A stretch of 20,508 nucleotides of DNA from CAKRJP01 sp963597615. Lineage in GTDB: Bacteria > Bacillota > Clostridia > Lachnospirales > Lachnospiraceae. The position numbers and the translations under genes were made by a program. This document shows, piece by piece, positions 6,681 to 13,699 of the stretch. The notes under the pieces are model-generated. The model did no database searches and was not told the origin of the DNA. It was given only the letters and a program-made list of their open reading frames with translations. The stretch spans positions 1 through 20,508 of the forward strand of contig CAVBQS010000038.1 in assembly GCA_963597615.1 (NCBI GenBank). The letters run 5' to 3'. The first letter of the stretch is position 1. Every line of letters starts with the position of its first letter.

Positions 6681-9329
6681 CTATTTTTTCATTTCCCGTT
6701 TGATCCATTCCATAATTACACCAACGACATAGTCCTGCTCCCCTTCGGTTAGTTCCCGTCCCTTGGGAATATGATGCCATTTTTCCAGACAGCCTCTACA
6801 ACAGGTTGCTGTAGCGTGCTGTGCCACAAAAACCGGATGGCCTCGCATGGGAGTCTGCTTGCCATCATTTGCTACGTTGGCAGACGCGATCCGTTTTTTG
6901 ATAAAATCATAGGCATGCTCCTGCACTTTATTTATCCCCTTATCCGATACATAACTTCTATCATTTGCTTTCAGAGAAAAACTGCTTCTAAATTTTGACT
7001 GTGATAGGCGTTTCCAAAGATTTCCTTCGTAGATAGCCGGCGTCTCACATACCATAGAAGGCTGTATGCCGCCCTTGTAAACAATCATTTTTTCTTTCTT
7101 GTGTTGTGAACTTGTCGAATCCAAGTTCCTTCCATTCGAATCCATTGACTCATCAAAAAGCTCTTTCTTTACATCGAATGCTTCTTTGCTATCTGGCTGC
7201 AATCGTCTTGCCAGATTAGTATTTCTCCCAGTGGTTGTCTCATTTTTGATTGCATAATAGACTGCTTTCTTTTCTCCCACCAAGACCAGAATCTTTTTTG
7301 CCCTAGTTACCCCTGTATATAAGAGATTTCTCTGTAGCATGACAAAATGGCTCATGGTAAAGGGCATAACTACAATGGGATATTCACTTCCCTGGGATTT
7401 ATGGATGGTTACTGCATAGGCAAGAGCTAACTCATCCAGTTCCGTCACATCATAAACCACTTCCCGTTCATCAAATAGAACCGCAAGCTCTCGCTCTTCC
7501 ATATCCACTCTTGTAATAGTGCCAATATCTCCGTTAAATACTTCCTTGTCGTAATCATTCCGGATTTGCATCACCTTATCCTTCAGTCGATACTGGGTTC
7601 CACCTTTCCGCAGAAAAATTTTTGATGGGTTCATAGCTTCCTGCAGCACCTGATTCAGGTTCACCGCACCACACTCCCCTCTCTGCATTGGAGTCAGTAC
7701 CTGAATATCCTGCAGTGGGTCTACATGGTAGTATCTTGGCAGATTGGTCTTGCAATACTGGACGATGGTATTCACCACCTCCTGATTGCTCTCTTTCGTA
7801 GCAAAGAAAAAGTCAGCGTCTTTACCGCCCCTCATATCAATGCCCTCACCCTTGTTAATTCGGTGTGCATTCATAATGATCCGACTTCCCTGTGCCTGAC
7901 GGAAGATTCTTGTTAGACGCACTACTGGGACGCTGCCGGAATCAATAATATCCCTGAGAACGTTTCCTGCCCCCACACTTGGAAGTTGATCAATATCCCC
8001 TACCAAAATCAGAGACATCTGCTCTGGCAAGGCCTTTAAGAGGTTGTACATCAGCATGGTGTCGATCATGGAGCATTCATCAAGAATTAGCACATCACCT
8101 TCCAACGGGTGGTCTTCATTCTTCTGATAACCTTCCGGCGGTTTGTATTCTAACAATCGATGAATGGTTTTGGCTTCCATGCCGGTAGCTTCAGACATTC
8201 TCTTTGCTGCTCTTCCGGTTGGTGCTGCAAGAACAATCTGACATCCAGCCTGCTTATATGCAGAAATTATCCCTAGAGTTGTAGTAGTCTTTCCGGTTCC
8301 GGGCCCCCCAGTTAACACCATTACCTTCGAGGAAATTGCTATCTTTACTGCCTGCCACTGGATCTCATCATAGCTAATCTTAGAGGATGCTTCTACTTTC
8401 CTTAGTATTTCTTCCACATCCTCTGTCTTCTTCTTTCCACAGGACATAAGTCTAAGAAGCCGCTTTGCACAGCCACTTTCTGAGAAATAATAAGGAGGAA
8501 GATAGATTGCCTCTTGTTCTTTTATTGAATCTCGGATTACATCATTGGTGCGAATCATCTCATCCAATGTAATCTCCAATTCCGCTTCTTCCACTTCCAG
8601 AAGTTCCCTGGCTTTCTCTATCAACTGCTCTCTTGTGGCATAACAATGTCCTGCTTCTGCCAGCTTATTCAAAGTATAAAAAATACCGCTGCGCAAGCGG
8701 ACAAATTTTCCTTTATCAATCCCCATCTTCTGGGCAATGGAATCCGCTGTCTTAAATCCTATTCCCCAGATATCCTCTGCAAGACGATAGGGATTTTCTT
8801 TTACAATTGCAATACTCTCACTTCCATAGGTTTTAAAAATCTTTGTAGCATGAGAAGTACTGACTTCATGGCTCTGCAGAAAAAGCATAATATTCTTAAT
8901 CTCTTTCTGCTCCTGCCAGCTGGTTTTAATCCGGTCTACACGAACTTTCCCTATGCCTGGTACTTTTAACAATTCATCTGGATTTTCCTCTATAACATCC
9001 AGCGTATCCTTCCCGAACTTTTCCACAATTCTTTTTGCAAATTTCGGTCCTACGCCCTTGACTAAACCAGAACCAAGATATTTTTCAATCCCATATACCG
9101 TAGCAGGAAGCGTCTCTTCAAATTTTTCTACAGAGAACTGGCGTCCATATTTGGCATCCATCTTCCACATGCCTTCCAGAGACAGTACAGAGCCAACATG
9201 AGTATCCGGCATTGTGCCAACTACAGTAACAAGGTCACTGTAATTTTTCACAGCACATTTCAAAACCGTGTAGCCATTCTCTGCATTCTGATATGTAATT
9301 CTCTCAACCACACAACGCAATCGCTCCAT
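6681..9329 (-). CDS. recD2: RecD2-type SF1B helicase with C-terminal DUF4186-like domain
   Basis: An 882-residue 5'-3' DNA helicase of the RecD2/RecD-like family, acting in DNA repair without RecBC. In order: an N-terminal OB-like region (to ~75); helix-hairpin-helix repeats (GSGLVKGVGPKFAKRI at ~87-102, LLKVPGIGKVRVDRI at ~120-134, and ~187-200); Walker A GGPGTGKT (341-348); the DECS box (417-420); VGDIDQLPSVGAGN (443-456); IFRQ (475-478); IHKSQGSEYP (642-651); and YTGVTRAKK (671-679). The helicase proper ends near 700. After a linker, residues ~769-882 match the otherwise free-standing DUF4186 domain, with the hallmark HPVFVAQHATATCCRGCLEK (831-850) and a following WH. An AAGGAAGG ribosome binding site supports the ATG at 9329. 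It is co-directional with the WYL regulator 47 bases upstream, so the two probably form an operon. Confidence 0.93.
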   Translation of the reverse strand: MERLRCVVERITYQNAENGYTVLKCAVKNYSDLVTVVGTMPDTHVGSVLSLEGMWKMDAKYGRQFSVEKFEETLPATVYGIEKYLGSGLVKGVGPKFAKRIVEKFGKDTLDVIEENPDELLKVPGIGKVRVDRIKTSWQEQKEIKNIMLFLQSHEVSTSHATKIFKTYGSESIAIVKENPYRLAEDIWGIGFKTADSIAQKMGIDKGKFVRLRSGIFYTLNKLAEAGHCYATREQLIEKARELLEVEEAELEITLDEMIRTNDVIRDSIKEQEAIYLPPYYFSESGCAKRLLRLMSCGKKKTEDVEEILRKVEASSKISYDEIQWQAVKIAISSKVMVLTGGPGTGKTTTTLGIISAYKQAGCQIVLAAPTGRAAKRMSEATGMEAKTIHRLLEYKPPEGYQKNEDHPLEGDVLILDECSMIDTMLMYNLLKALPEQMSLILVGDIDQLPSVGAGNVLRDIIDSGSVPVVRLTRIFRQAQGSRIIMNAHRINKGEGIDMRGGKDADFFFATKESNQEVVNTIVQYCKTNLPRYYHVDPLQDIQVLTPMQRGECGAVNLNQVLQEAMNPSKIFLRKGGTQYRLKDKVMQIRNDYDKEVFNGDIGTITRVDMEERELAVLFDEREVVYDVTELDELALAYAVTIHKSQGSEYPIVVMPFTMSHFVMLQRNLLYTGVTRAKKILVLVGEKKAVYYAIKNETTTGRNTNLARRLQPDSKEAFDVKKELFDESMDSNGRNLDSTSSQHKKEKMIVYKGGIQPSMVCETPAIYEGNLWKRLSQSKFRSSFSLKANDRSYVSDKGINKVQEHAYDFIKKRIASANVANDGKQTPMRGHPVFVAQHATATCCRGCLEKWHHIPKGRELTEGEQDYVVGVIMEWIKREMKK

Positions 9330-9376
9330 ATCAGCTGTCCTTCCTTATCCGTCGTTCCCAAGAGCTTTATACTTTT

Positions 9377-10366
9377 CTATGAATATTGCTTCATCAGTCG
9401 TCTAGCTTCCATTTTCATCTGCTCTACCACTTCATCTGGTCCAACAAGCTGTATGTCTTCTCCCAAGGAAAACACCCAGCCTAGAAACTGCCTGCTGACA
9501 TGCACATCTACATTCACGGTAAAATGTTCCTCGTCTGCCGGCATCAACATCACATTTTTCCCAAATCGATCAATAATAACACCTACCAGGCTGTTTTTTA
9601 CCAGAAGCTTTACGGTCTGCTCTTTTCCACCGAACATTCCAAAACTTTTTTTTGCATAGTCTGCCATATCTAGCTTTTTAAAGAACTCCTTGCCTTCCCG
9701 GTTCTCTTCCGATAATTTGATATGCAGCATCTTATCTACACGATAATGTTTAATCTTTCCAGCATCAGAATCATAGGCTACCAGATAATAGTTCTCATCA
9801 TCCCAGGATAAACCCCATGGGCTAATATGATACCAAGCTCCATTATGCCGAAGTTCCATTTCTTTTTTTACGTTCCACTGATAGTACTGGAATTTGATCT
9901 TCTTATTTTCTGAAATGGCATTATGTATAGCATCCACTGTATAGTAAATGCTCTCATTCATGGTCTTTATCCTTCCAGACACATATACTTGGCGCTGTAG
10001 CTTCTGGGCATCATATTTGCTGACCAATTTTTCCAGTTTCTTAATTAGAGCATTGGTTTTCTTTTCTGTGATAAATTTAGAAGATTGGATTGCATCCACC
10101 AAAAGTTTCAACTCCGGAAGTTCAAATGGTCGGTCGATTACATGATAATGGTAACGGTTGCCAATTGGTTCTCCTTCCACTTCCACTCCAAGAACGCTCA
10201 GATCACGCAGATCCGCATAGATACTTTTACGATCAGCAGTAATGTCATATTCTGCCAGACTCTCCATAATCTCCGGCATTGTAATAAAATGCTCATCATC
10301 TGTCTTTTCCTGCATGATCTGCGCCAATCTGTACAGCTTGAATTTCTGGTTTGTTCCTTTTGGCAT
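9377..10366 (-). CDS. WYL-domain transcriptional regulator
   Basis: A 329-residue regulator. The N-terminal ~75 residues are a winged helix of the HTH_11 type (KLYRLAQIMQEKTDD... with RKSIYADLRDL as the recognition helix region). The middle holds the WYL domain (YHISPWGLSWDDENYYLVAY followed by KIKHYRVDKM), and the C-terminal part is a WCX-like extension. WYL domains bind nucleic acids or nucleotides, and several family members respond to DNA damage or phage. Its ATG has a GGGAG ribosome binding site, and an extended -10 box lies just upstream. The gene is followed after 47 bases by recD2, and a HIRAN gene lies upstream. Control of this helicase group is a reasonable inference, not something the sequence proves. 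Confidence 0.92.
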   Translation of the reverse strand: MPKGTNQKFKLYRLAQIMQEKTDDEHFITMPEIMESLAEYDITADRKSIYADLRDLSVLGVEVEGEPIGNRYHYHVIDRPFELPELKLLVDAIQSSKFITEKKTNALIKKLEKLVSKYDAQKLQRQVYVSGRIKTMNESIYYTVDAIHNAISENKKIKFQYYQWNVKKEMELRHNGAWYHISPWGLSWDDENYYLVAYDSDAGKIKHYRVDKMLHIKLSEENREGKEFFKKLDMADYAKKSFGMFGGKEQTVKLLVKNSLVGVIIDRFGKNVMLMPADEEHFTVNVDVHVSRQFLGWVFSLGEDIQLVGPDEVVEQMKMEARRLMKQYS

Positions 10367-10399
10367 GCTATCCGTCTCCCTTTTGTCAATGATGATTCA

Positions 10400-10408
10400 A
10401 GTATACCA
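10400..10408 (-). promoter_or_regulatory. Extended -10 box upstream of the WYL regulator
   Basis: The minus strand reads TGGTATACT, an extended -10 element, about 34 bases before the WYL regulator start. The matching -35 position is poor, as is common for extended -10 promoters. It would let the regulator and helicase be transcribed apart from the HIRAN gene. Confidence 0.45.
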
Positions 10409-10434
10409 TAGACAAGAAATATAGAGAGCATCTT

Positions 10435-10755
10435 TTAAATAAATCCATCTTTTACTAAACTCTTTTTACAGATTTTACAAATAGTTCCGCCCTCAGTAAC
10501 CAGTACCACTTTTGCATATGCAACATCTCCAATCTTGTCATAAAGACGTCCGGCACTCATGGATTCACCAATAACGGTATATGAACTATTTGCCACATAT
10601 CCAATTTTTCCAAGACCTTCATAGGTTACCTTGATTGCTTCTTTGTCATACTTATTATCCGGTTCTTTCTCAAGTCTGATTTTCCTTCCAATTTTAAGAA
10701 AATCAGTTCCGAAATAATGCCTTGTTCCTGTCAATGTGATAAATATCTTTGCCAT
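10435..10755 (-). CDS. HIRAN-domain protein
   Basis: A 106-residue protein made almost entirely of one HIRAN domain. It opens with FITLTGTRHYFG, followed by a basic strand IGRKIRLEKEPDNKYDKEAI and GLGKIGYVA, the expected order for the family. HIRAN domains bind DNA ends and usually accompany helicases or nucleases. The tail carries Cys93 and Cys96 (CKIC), a possible half of a metal site. A strong AGGAAGGAG ribosome binding site precedes the ATG. It lies 68 bases upstream of the WYL regulator on the same strand and heads the group that includes recD2, which supports a role in DNA processing. Partners and exact function are unknown. Confidence 0.85.
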   Translation of the reverse strand: MAKIFITLTGTRHYFGTDFLKIGRKIRLEKEPDNKYDKEAIKVTYEGLGKIGYVANSSYTVIGESMSAGRLYDKIGDVAYAKVVLVTEGGTICKICKKSLVKDGFI

Positions 10756-10852
10756 TGTAATTGCTCCTTCCTAGAAATCATATCTTTGAATTTTGTCTTA
10801 AGTCTTCTCCTACAGTCACAGTCTAAATTAATAGCTGGGGTATAAAAAGCCC

Positions 10853-10881
10853 TGTTTTTTTTCTCTTTAATGAATTATAAT
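10853..10881 (+). promoter_or_regulatory. Candidate promoter of the MATE gene
   Basis: TATAAT lies at 10876-10881, with TGTTTT at 10853-10858 seventeen bases before it as a weak -35. Transcription would start near 10888, giving a leader of about 100 bases that contains the terminator hairpin at 10915-10969. Confidence 0.4.
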
Positions 10882-10914
10882 AAGCACAAAAATAAAGAAA
10901 CCAAGCCGGCTTTT

Positions 10915-10969
10915 AAGCGTGAAATCTCGAGGAATAGCTTATCCTCACAGATTTTGCGCTTATTTTTTT
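10915..10969 (+). promoter_or_regulatory. Leader terminator hairpin (probable attenuator) before the MATE gene
   Basis: Bases 10915-10927 (AAGCGTGAAATCT) pair with 10949-10961 (AGATTTTGCGCTT) in a 13-pair stem with two G-U wobbles. An inner GAGGA/TCCTC stem (10929-10933 with 10942-10946) follows, and seven Ts lie at 10963-10969. This is a textbook intrinsic terminator, yet it sits between a promoter-like TATAAT and the AGGAGG at 10977-10982 of the MATE gene. I do not recognise a known riboswitch class. Confidence 0.7.
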
Positions 10970-10986
10970 ATCAAACAGGAGGTCAA

Positions 10987-12327
10987 ATGAACAAAAAAAA
11001 CAAACTGGCAGATATGTCAATCCAACCTTTGCTATATAGCATGGCAGTTCCCCTGATGCTGTCACTGCTTATACAATCCCTTTACAATATTGTTGACAGT
11101 ATGTTTGTAGCAAAATTATCCGAAACTGCTTTAACTGCAGCATCCTTAGTTTATTCCATCCAGTTTCTTATGATTGCCGTAGGAGTTGGTACCGCTGTAG
11201 GATTAAATGCCTTGCTCTCTCGGAAAATTGGACAGCATAAACCTAAGGAAGCCTGTCAAGCTGCCACCACTGGATTGTTTTTAATGCTTATTACGTCACT
11301 TGTATTTTCTATAGCAGGAATCTTCTTTTCTGATGATATTGCTGCAAAACTTACATCAGAACCAAAATTACAGGAGTCATGCAGGCAATATCTTTCCATC
11401 AATCTAGTTTACTGCTGGGGGATTTTCCTGCAAACCTACGGCCAGCGTCTCTTGCAAGCAATCGGAGATACCGTATTATCCATGATATCCCTGATCATTG
11501 GTGCTGTCCTTAACATTATTCTTGATCCAATTATGATTTTTGGATTGTTTGGATGTCCTGCAATGGGCATAAGAGGTGCTGCGATTGCAACTGTAATCGG
11601 ACAGATTGTAGGGGCCATTACTGCTTTGCTTTTTAATCGCTTTAAAAATCCTCTGATTCATGTAAGCTTCAAAAACTATCATTTTGATTGGCAGGATATC
11701 ATGGATATTTACCGTGTAGGGCTCCCCACCATTATTATGCAGGCAATTGGAAGTATTATGACTTTTGTTGTAAATGCTATGCTGCTAAATGTCTCCACAA
11801 CAGCCGTGGCATTTTTCGGAGTCTACTACAAACTACAAAACTTTCTTATGATGCCAATTAATGGACTTGGACAAGCTGCTATACCCATCGTTGGATATAA
11901 TTTTGGTGCAGGAAAAAAAGAACGGGTGCATCAGACATGGAAAATTTTGCTTCCAACAGGAATCACAATTACTTTGTGTGGAACAGTTCTTTTCTGGTTT
12001 TTGCCAAAACCATTATTACAACTATTCTCCGCAAGCTCAGAAATGCTGGTGCTTGGTATTCCAGCACTCAAGATTATTTCCATTTCCTTTGTATTTGCCG
12101 CTGTCACAATTTTGTGCGGATATTTTTCTTCCGGACTTGGAAATGGTATAATCAACATGGTCAGCGCAGCTATTCGTCAGTTGATTTTACTGATTCCCTG
12201 CCTTTGGTTTTTCATAAAAACCCTTGGTATTGCCTACGGATGGTATGCATTCTGGATTGCAGAGATAGTCGCCTGCATATACAGTTACTGCACATCACAC
12301 AAACTATTAAAAAACAATTTACAATAA
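10987..12327 (+). CDS. MATE-family multidrug/metabolite exporter
   Basis: A 446-residue inner-membrane exporter of the MATE family, which expels cationic drugs or metabolites using a sodium or proton gradient. About twelve hydrophobic helices can be traced in two similar halves, and the opening SIQPLLYSMAVPLMLSLLIQ followed by LYNIVDSMFVAKLSETALTA is the family N-terminus. The repeat of this motif in the second half (YRVGLPTIIMQAIGSIMTF) is also typical. The frame is open back to an ATG at 10870, but that codon precedes the -10 box. The start at 10987 has AGGAGG four bases upstream and gives the normal family length. An attenuator-like hairpin just upstream suggests inducible expression. Downstream lie the remains of a nitroreductase gene on the same strand, possibly once part of the same detoxification unit. 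Confidence 0.94.
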   Translation: MNKKNKLADMSIQPLLYSMAVPLMLSLLIQSLYNIVDSMFVAKLSETALTAASLVYSIQFLMIAVGVGTAVGLNALLSRKIGQHKPKEACQAATTGLFLMLITSLVFSIAGIFFSDDIAAKLTSEPKLQESCRQYLSINLVYCWGIFLQTYGQRLLQAIGDTVLSMISLIIGAVLNIILDPIMIFGLFGCPAMGIRGAAIATVIGQIVGAITALLFNRFKNPLIHVSFKNYHFDWQDIMDIYRVGLPTIIMQAIGSIMTFVVNAMLLNVSTTAVAFFGVYYKLQNFLMMPINGLGQAAIPIVGYNFGAGKKERVHQTWKILLPTGITITLCGTVLFWFLPKPLLQLFSASSEMLVLGIPALKIISISFVFAAVTILCGYFSSGLGNGIINMVSAAIRQLILLIPCLWFFIKTLGIAYGWYAFWIAEIVACIYSYCTSHKLLKNNLQ

Positions 12328-12446
12328 GGATTGGAGGTTTGTAAGCTTGAAACAAATAAGCAGAGGACAGCCTAAAAATAAAGGACACAGCAAATAAACC
12401 GCCTAAACAGCCGGTTTTGAAAATTGAATATATATGCAACACCTAA

Positions 12447-13018
12447 TCAGGTAACAGGAACAACATCATTTTTGATAATGTAGCCTCGTTGTTTAAGCAG
12501 ATTAAGTGCCAGAGAAATAGTTAAAACTTTTTCTTTATTCACAGAACGAGCTTCAAGAAAACCATCAGAAGTATATGGTTTCAGATCTGTAAATATGTTC
12601 CAGATAGCAGTCAGTGGGTTCTTATCGAATCCTGGTACGGTTCGTATAAGATTGAGAACGCATTCATATTTATCACTGAGACGAAAGATTTCCCGTTCTA
12701 TTTCTGCTTTGTGTATTTCTAATTCATCGATGTGATTTAAATATTGTCTAAGTTTTGTAGCTTGTTCTTTTGATATGGTGCCATCAACAGCAGCTTGTAT
12801 TTCTTCGATAGGAGTTTTACATCTGCCATCAACAAAAGGTGACACATCAAATGTTTCCCGGGGGTGTTGCAGAATCTGTTCTGTAATAGAACGAGAAGAT
12901 TTACCATATATATCCGAAAAGACATCGTCTAGTTTTAAGTTAGATACAGTAAGACAGTTATGTGCACGATTCTTCTCACCGGTAATCATACAAGTGAGTT
13001 TGAAACGGTATCTTACCA
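12447..13018 (-). pseudogene. IS110-family transposase fragment
   Basis: A 190-codon remnant of an IS110/IS116-type transposase. Residues 1-140 match the middle of the protein: VRYRFKLTC, EKNRAHNCLTVSNLKLDDVF, FVDGRCKTPIEEIQAAVDG, and LIRTVPGFDKNPLTAI at the start of the C-terminal Transposase_20 domain. The N-terminal DEDD catalytic domain is missing: the frame opens only at a TTG at 13019, exactly where nitroreductase sequence begins. The expected catalytic serine region after the TVPG motif is also absent, replaced by an unrelated ~50-residue tail that ends at 12447. It cannot be active. It lies between the MATE gene and the nitroreductase fragment, on the opposite strand. Confidence 0.82.
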
Positions 13019-13225
13019 AATCTCTTACTGGAAGCAGACTCCTTGGGACTTGGTGCTGTCTGGATTGGAATTGCTCCTATAAAAGATCGCATGGAAGCTG
13101 TCGGCACGGTATTAAATCTACCTGAAACTCTAAATGCTTTCGCAATTATTCCATGCGGTTATCCAAAAGCAGTTCATGCTCAACAGGATCGTTTTGACAA
13201 GAAGCGGATACATTATATTTTATAA
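13019..13225 (+). pseudogene. Nitroreductase, C-terminal fragment
   Basis: The last 68 codons of a nitroreductase-family flavoprotein. The frame starts at AAT (13019-13021) and reads LLLEADSLGLGAVWIGIAP, then an LNLPETLNAFAIIPCGYP stretch and a short end, HYIL. The LGLGAVW and IPCGYP motifs are the conserved C-terminal half of the FMN-binding fold. No start codon or ribosome binding site lies at the proper place: the 5' two thirds are missing and the sequence switches to transposase at 13018. It has the same direction as the MATE gene upstream, so the intact gene may once have followed it. It could not fold into an enzyme. Confidence 0.85.
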
Positions 13226-13260
13226 TAATAAATATATTACTGTTTTTCCAATCTTTTAGG

Positions 13261-13307
13261 AAAAAAACGAGCTCTGAAGAGATTGTTCCCTTCTGAGCTC
13301 ATTTTTT
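13261..13307. terminator. Bidirectional intrinsic terminator
   Basis: GAGCTCTGAAG (13269-13279) pairs with CTTCTGAGCTC (13290-13300) apart from one T-T mismatch. The plus strand continues ATTTTTTC and the minus strand continues into seven Ts (complement of 13261-13267). It serves the nitroreductase remnant on one side and the small repeat protein on the other. Confidence 0.85.
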
Positions 13308-13314
13308 CTAAGTA

Positions 13315-13620
13315 TCAATCATCGTAATGAAACCAATCCCCGAATATTCCTTGCTTACTATGACTGGTTTTGTGTCCTTTCTCATCATAATGATAGGCCC
13401 CACTTATTATACCTGACTTAGTTGATCCAATTTTATGCCCATGATTGTCATAATGATCCATTCCGTCTAAGATGCGTGGTCTGCTTTCTCCAATTTTATG
13501 GCCTTTTGCATCATAATTTGTATAACCGCCTAAAAGTTTAGGTCTGCTTTCTCCGATCTTCTTCCCCTTTGCATCATAATGCTTGATTTCTCCAAATATG
13601 CCTTCTCGGCTGTATCCTTT
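13315..13620 (-). repeat. Tandem in-frame 63-base repeats
   Basis: The five protein repeats are also visible in DNA at a 63-base period. GGTCTGCTTTCTCC occurs at 13478-13491 and again at 13541-13554, exactly 63 bases apart, and the TCATAAT-type segments recur at the same interval. The middle units are the most alike, which suggests duplication within the gene. Confidence 0.8.
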
Positions 13621-13629
13621 TTTACTCAT
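13315..13629 (-). CDS. Small protein of five ~21-residue YD/G repeats
   Basis: A 104-residue, very polar and basic protein of unknown function. It is built almost wholly from five imperfect repeats of about 21 residues, with the consensus HKIGESRP-x-(I/L)-L-x-G-x-x-x-YD-x-x-G. Each repeat ends in HYDAKG, NYDAKG, HYDNHG, HYDEKG or HYDD. There is no signal peptide or membrane segment. Short repeats with paired aromatic, Asp and Gly residues suggest stacked beta hairpins, loosely like MORN or YwqK-type repeats, but I cannot assign a family. The ATG has an excellent GGAGG ribosome binding site, and a perfect TTGACA (minus strand, 13675-13670) lies about 40 bases upstream with only a weak -10. A strong terminator follows the stop. 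These signals argue for a real single-gene unit. Confidence 0.75.
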   Translation of the reverse strand: MSKKGYSREGIFGEIKHYDAKGKKIGESRPKLLGGYTNYDAKGHKIGESRPRILDGMDHYDNHGHKIGSTKSGIISGAYHYDEKGHKTSHSKQGIFGDWFHYDD

Positions 13630-13699
13630 ACCTCTTCCTCCATTTCTTTCAAATTTTTCCTGCCGTCTATGTCAATTCTTTCTTAATACTCTTATCTAG

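Noticed and set aside
9198..9659. 153-codon plus-strand frame across the recD2/WYL junction
   Set aside because: It is antisense to two well-recognised genes, with composition typical of a shadow frame.
10870..10986. Extended MATE start at 10870, or a leader peptide in the same frame
   Set aside because: The ATG lies before the TATAAT box and codes across the terminator hairpin; it has no ribosome binding site.
12347..12397. Seventeen-codon TTG-started frame after the MATE gene with GGAGG nine bases upstream
   Set aside because: The ribosome binding site is good, but the peptide is too short to recognise and may be the leftover start of a deleted gene.
12396..12417. Small hairpin AAACCG/CGGTTT after the MATE gene
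   Set aside because: It has only six pairs and no T-tract on the plus strand; I do not count it as a terminator.
13315..13629. CRISPR-like interpretation of the 63-base repeats
   Set aside because: The repeats are in frame, imperfect, without spacers, and part of a protein-coding gene.
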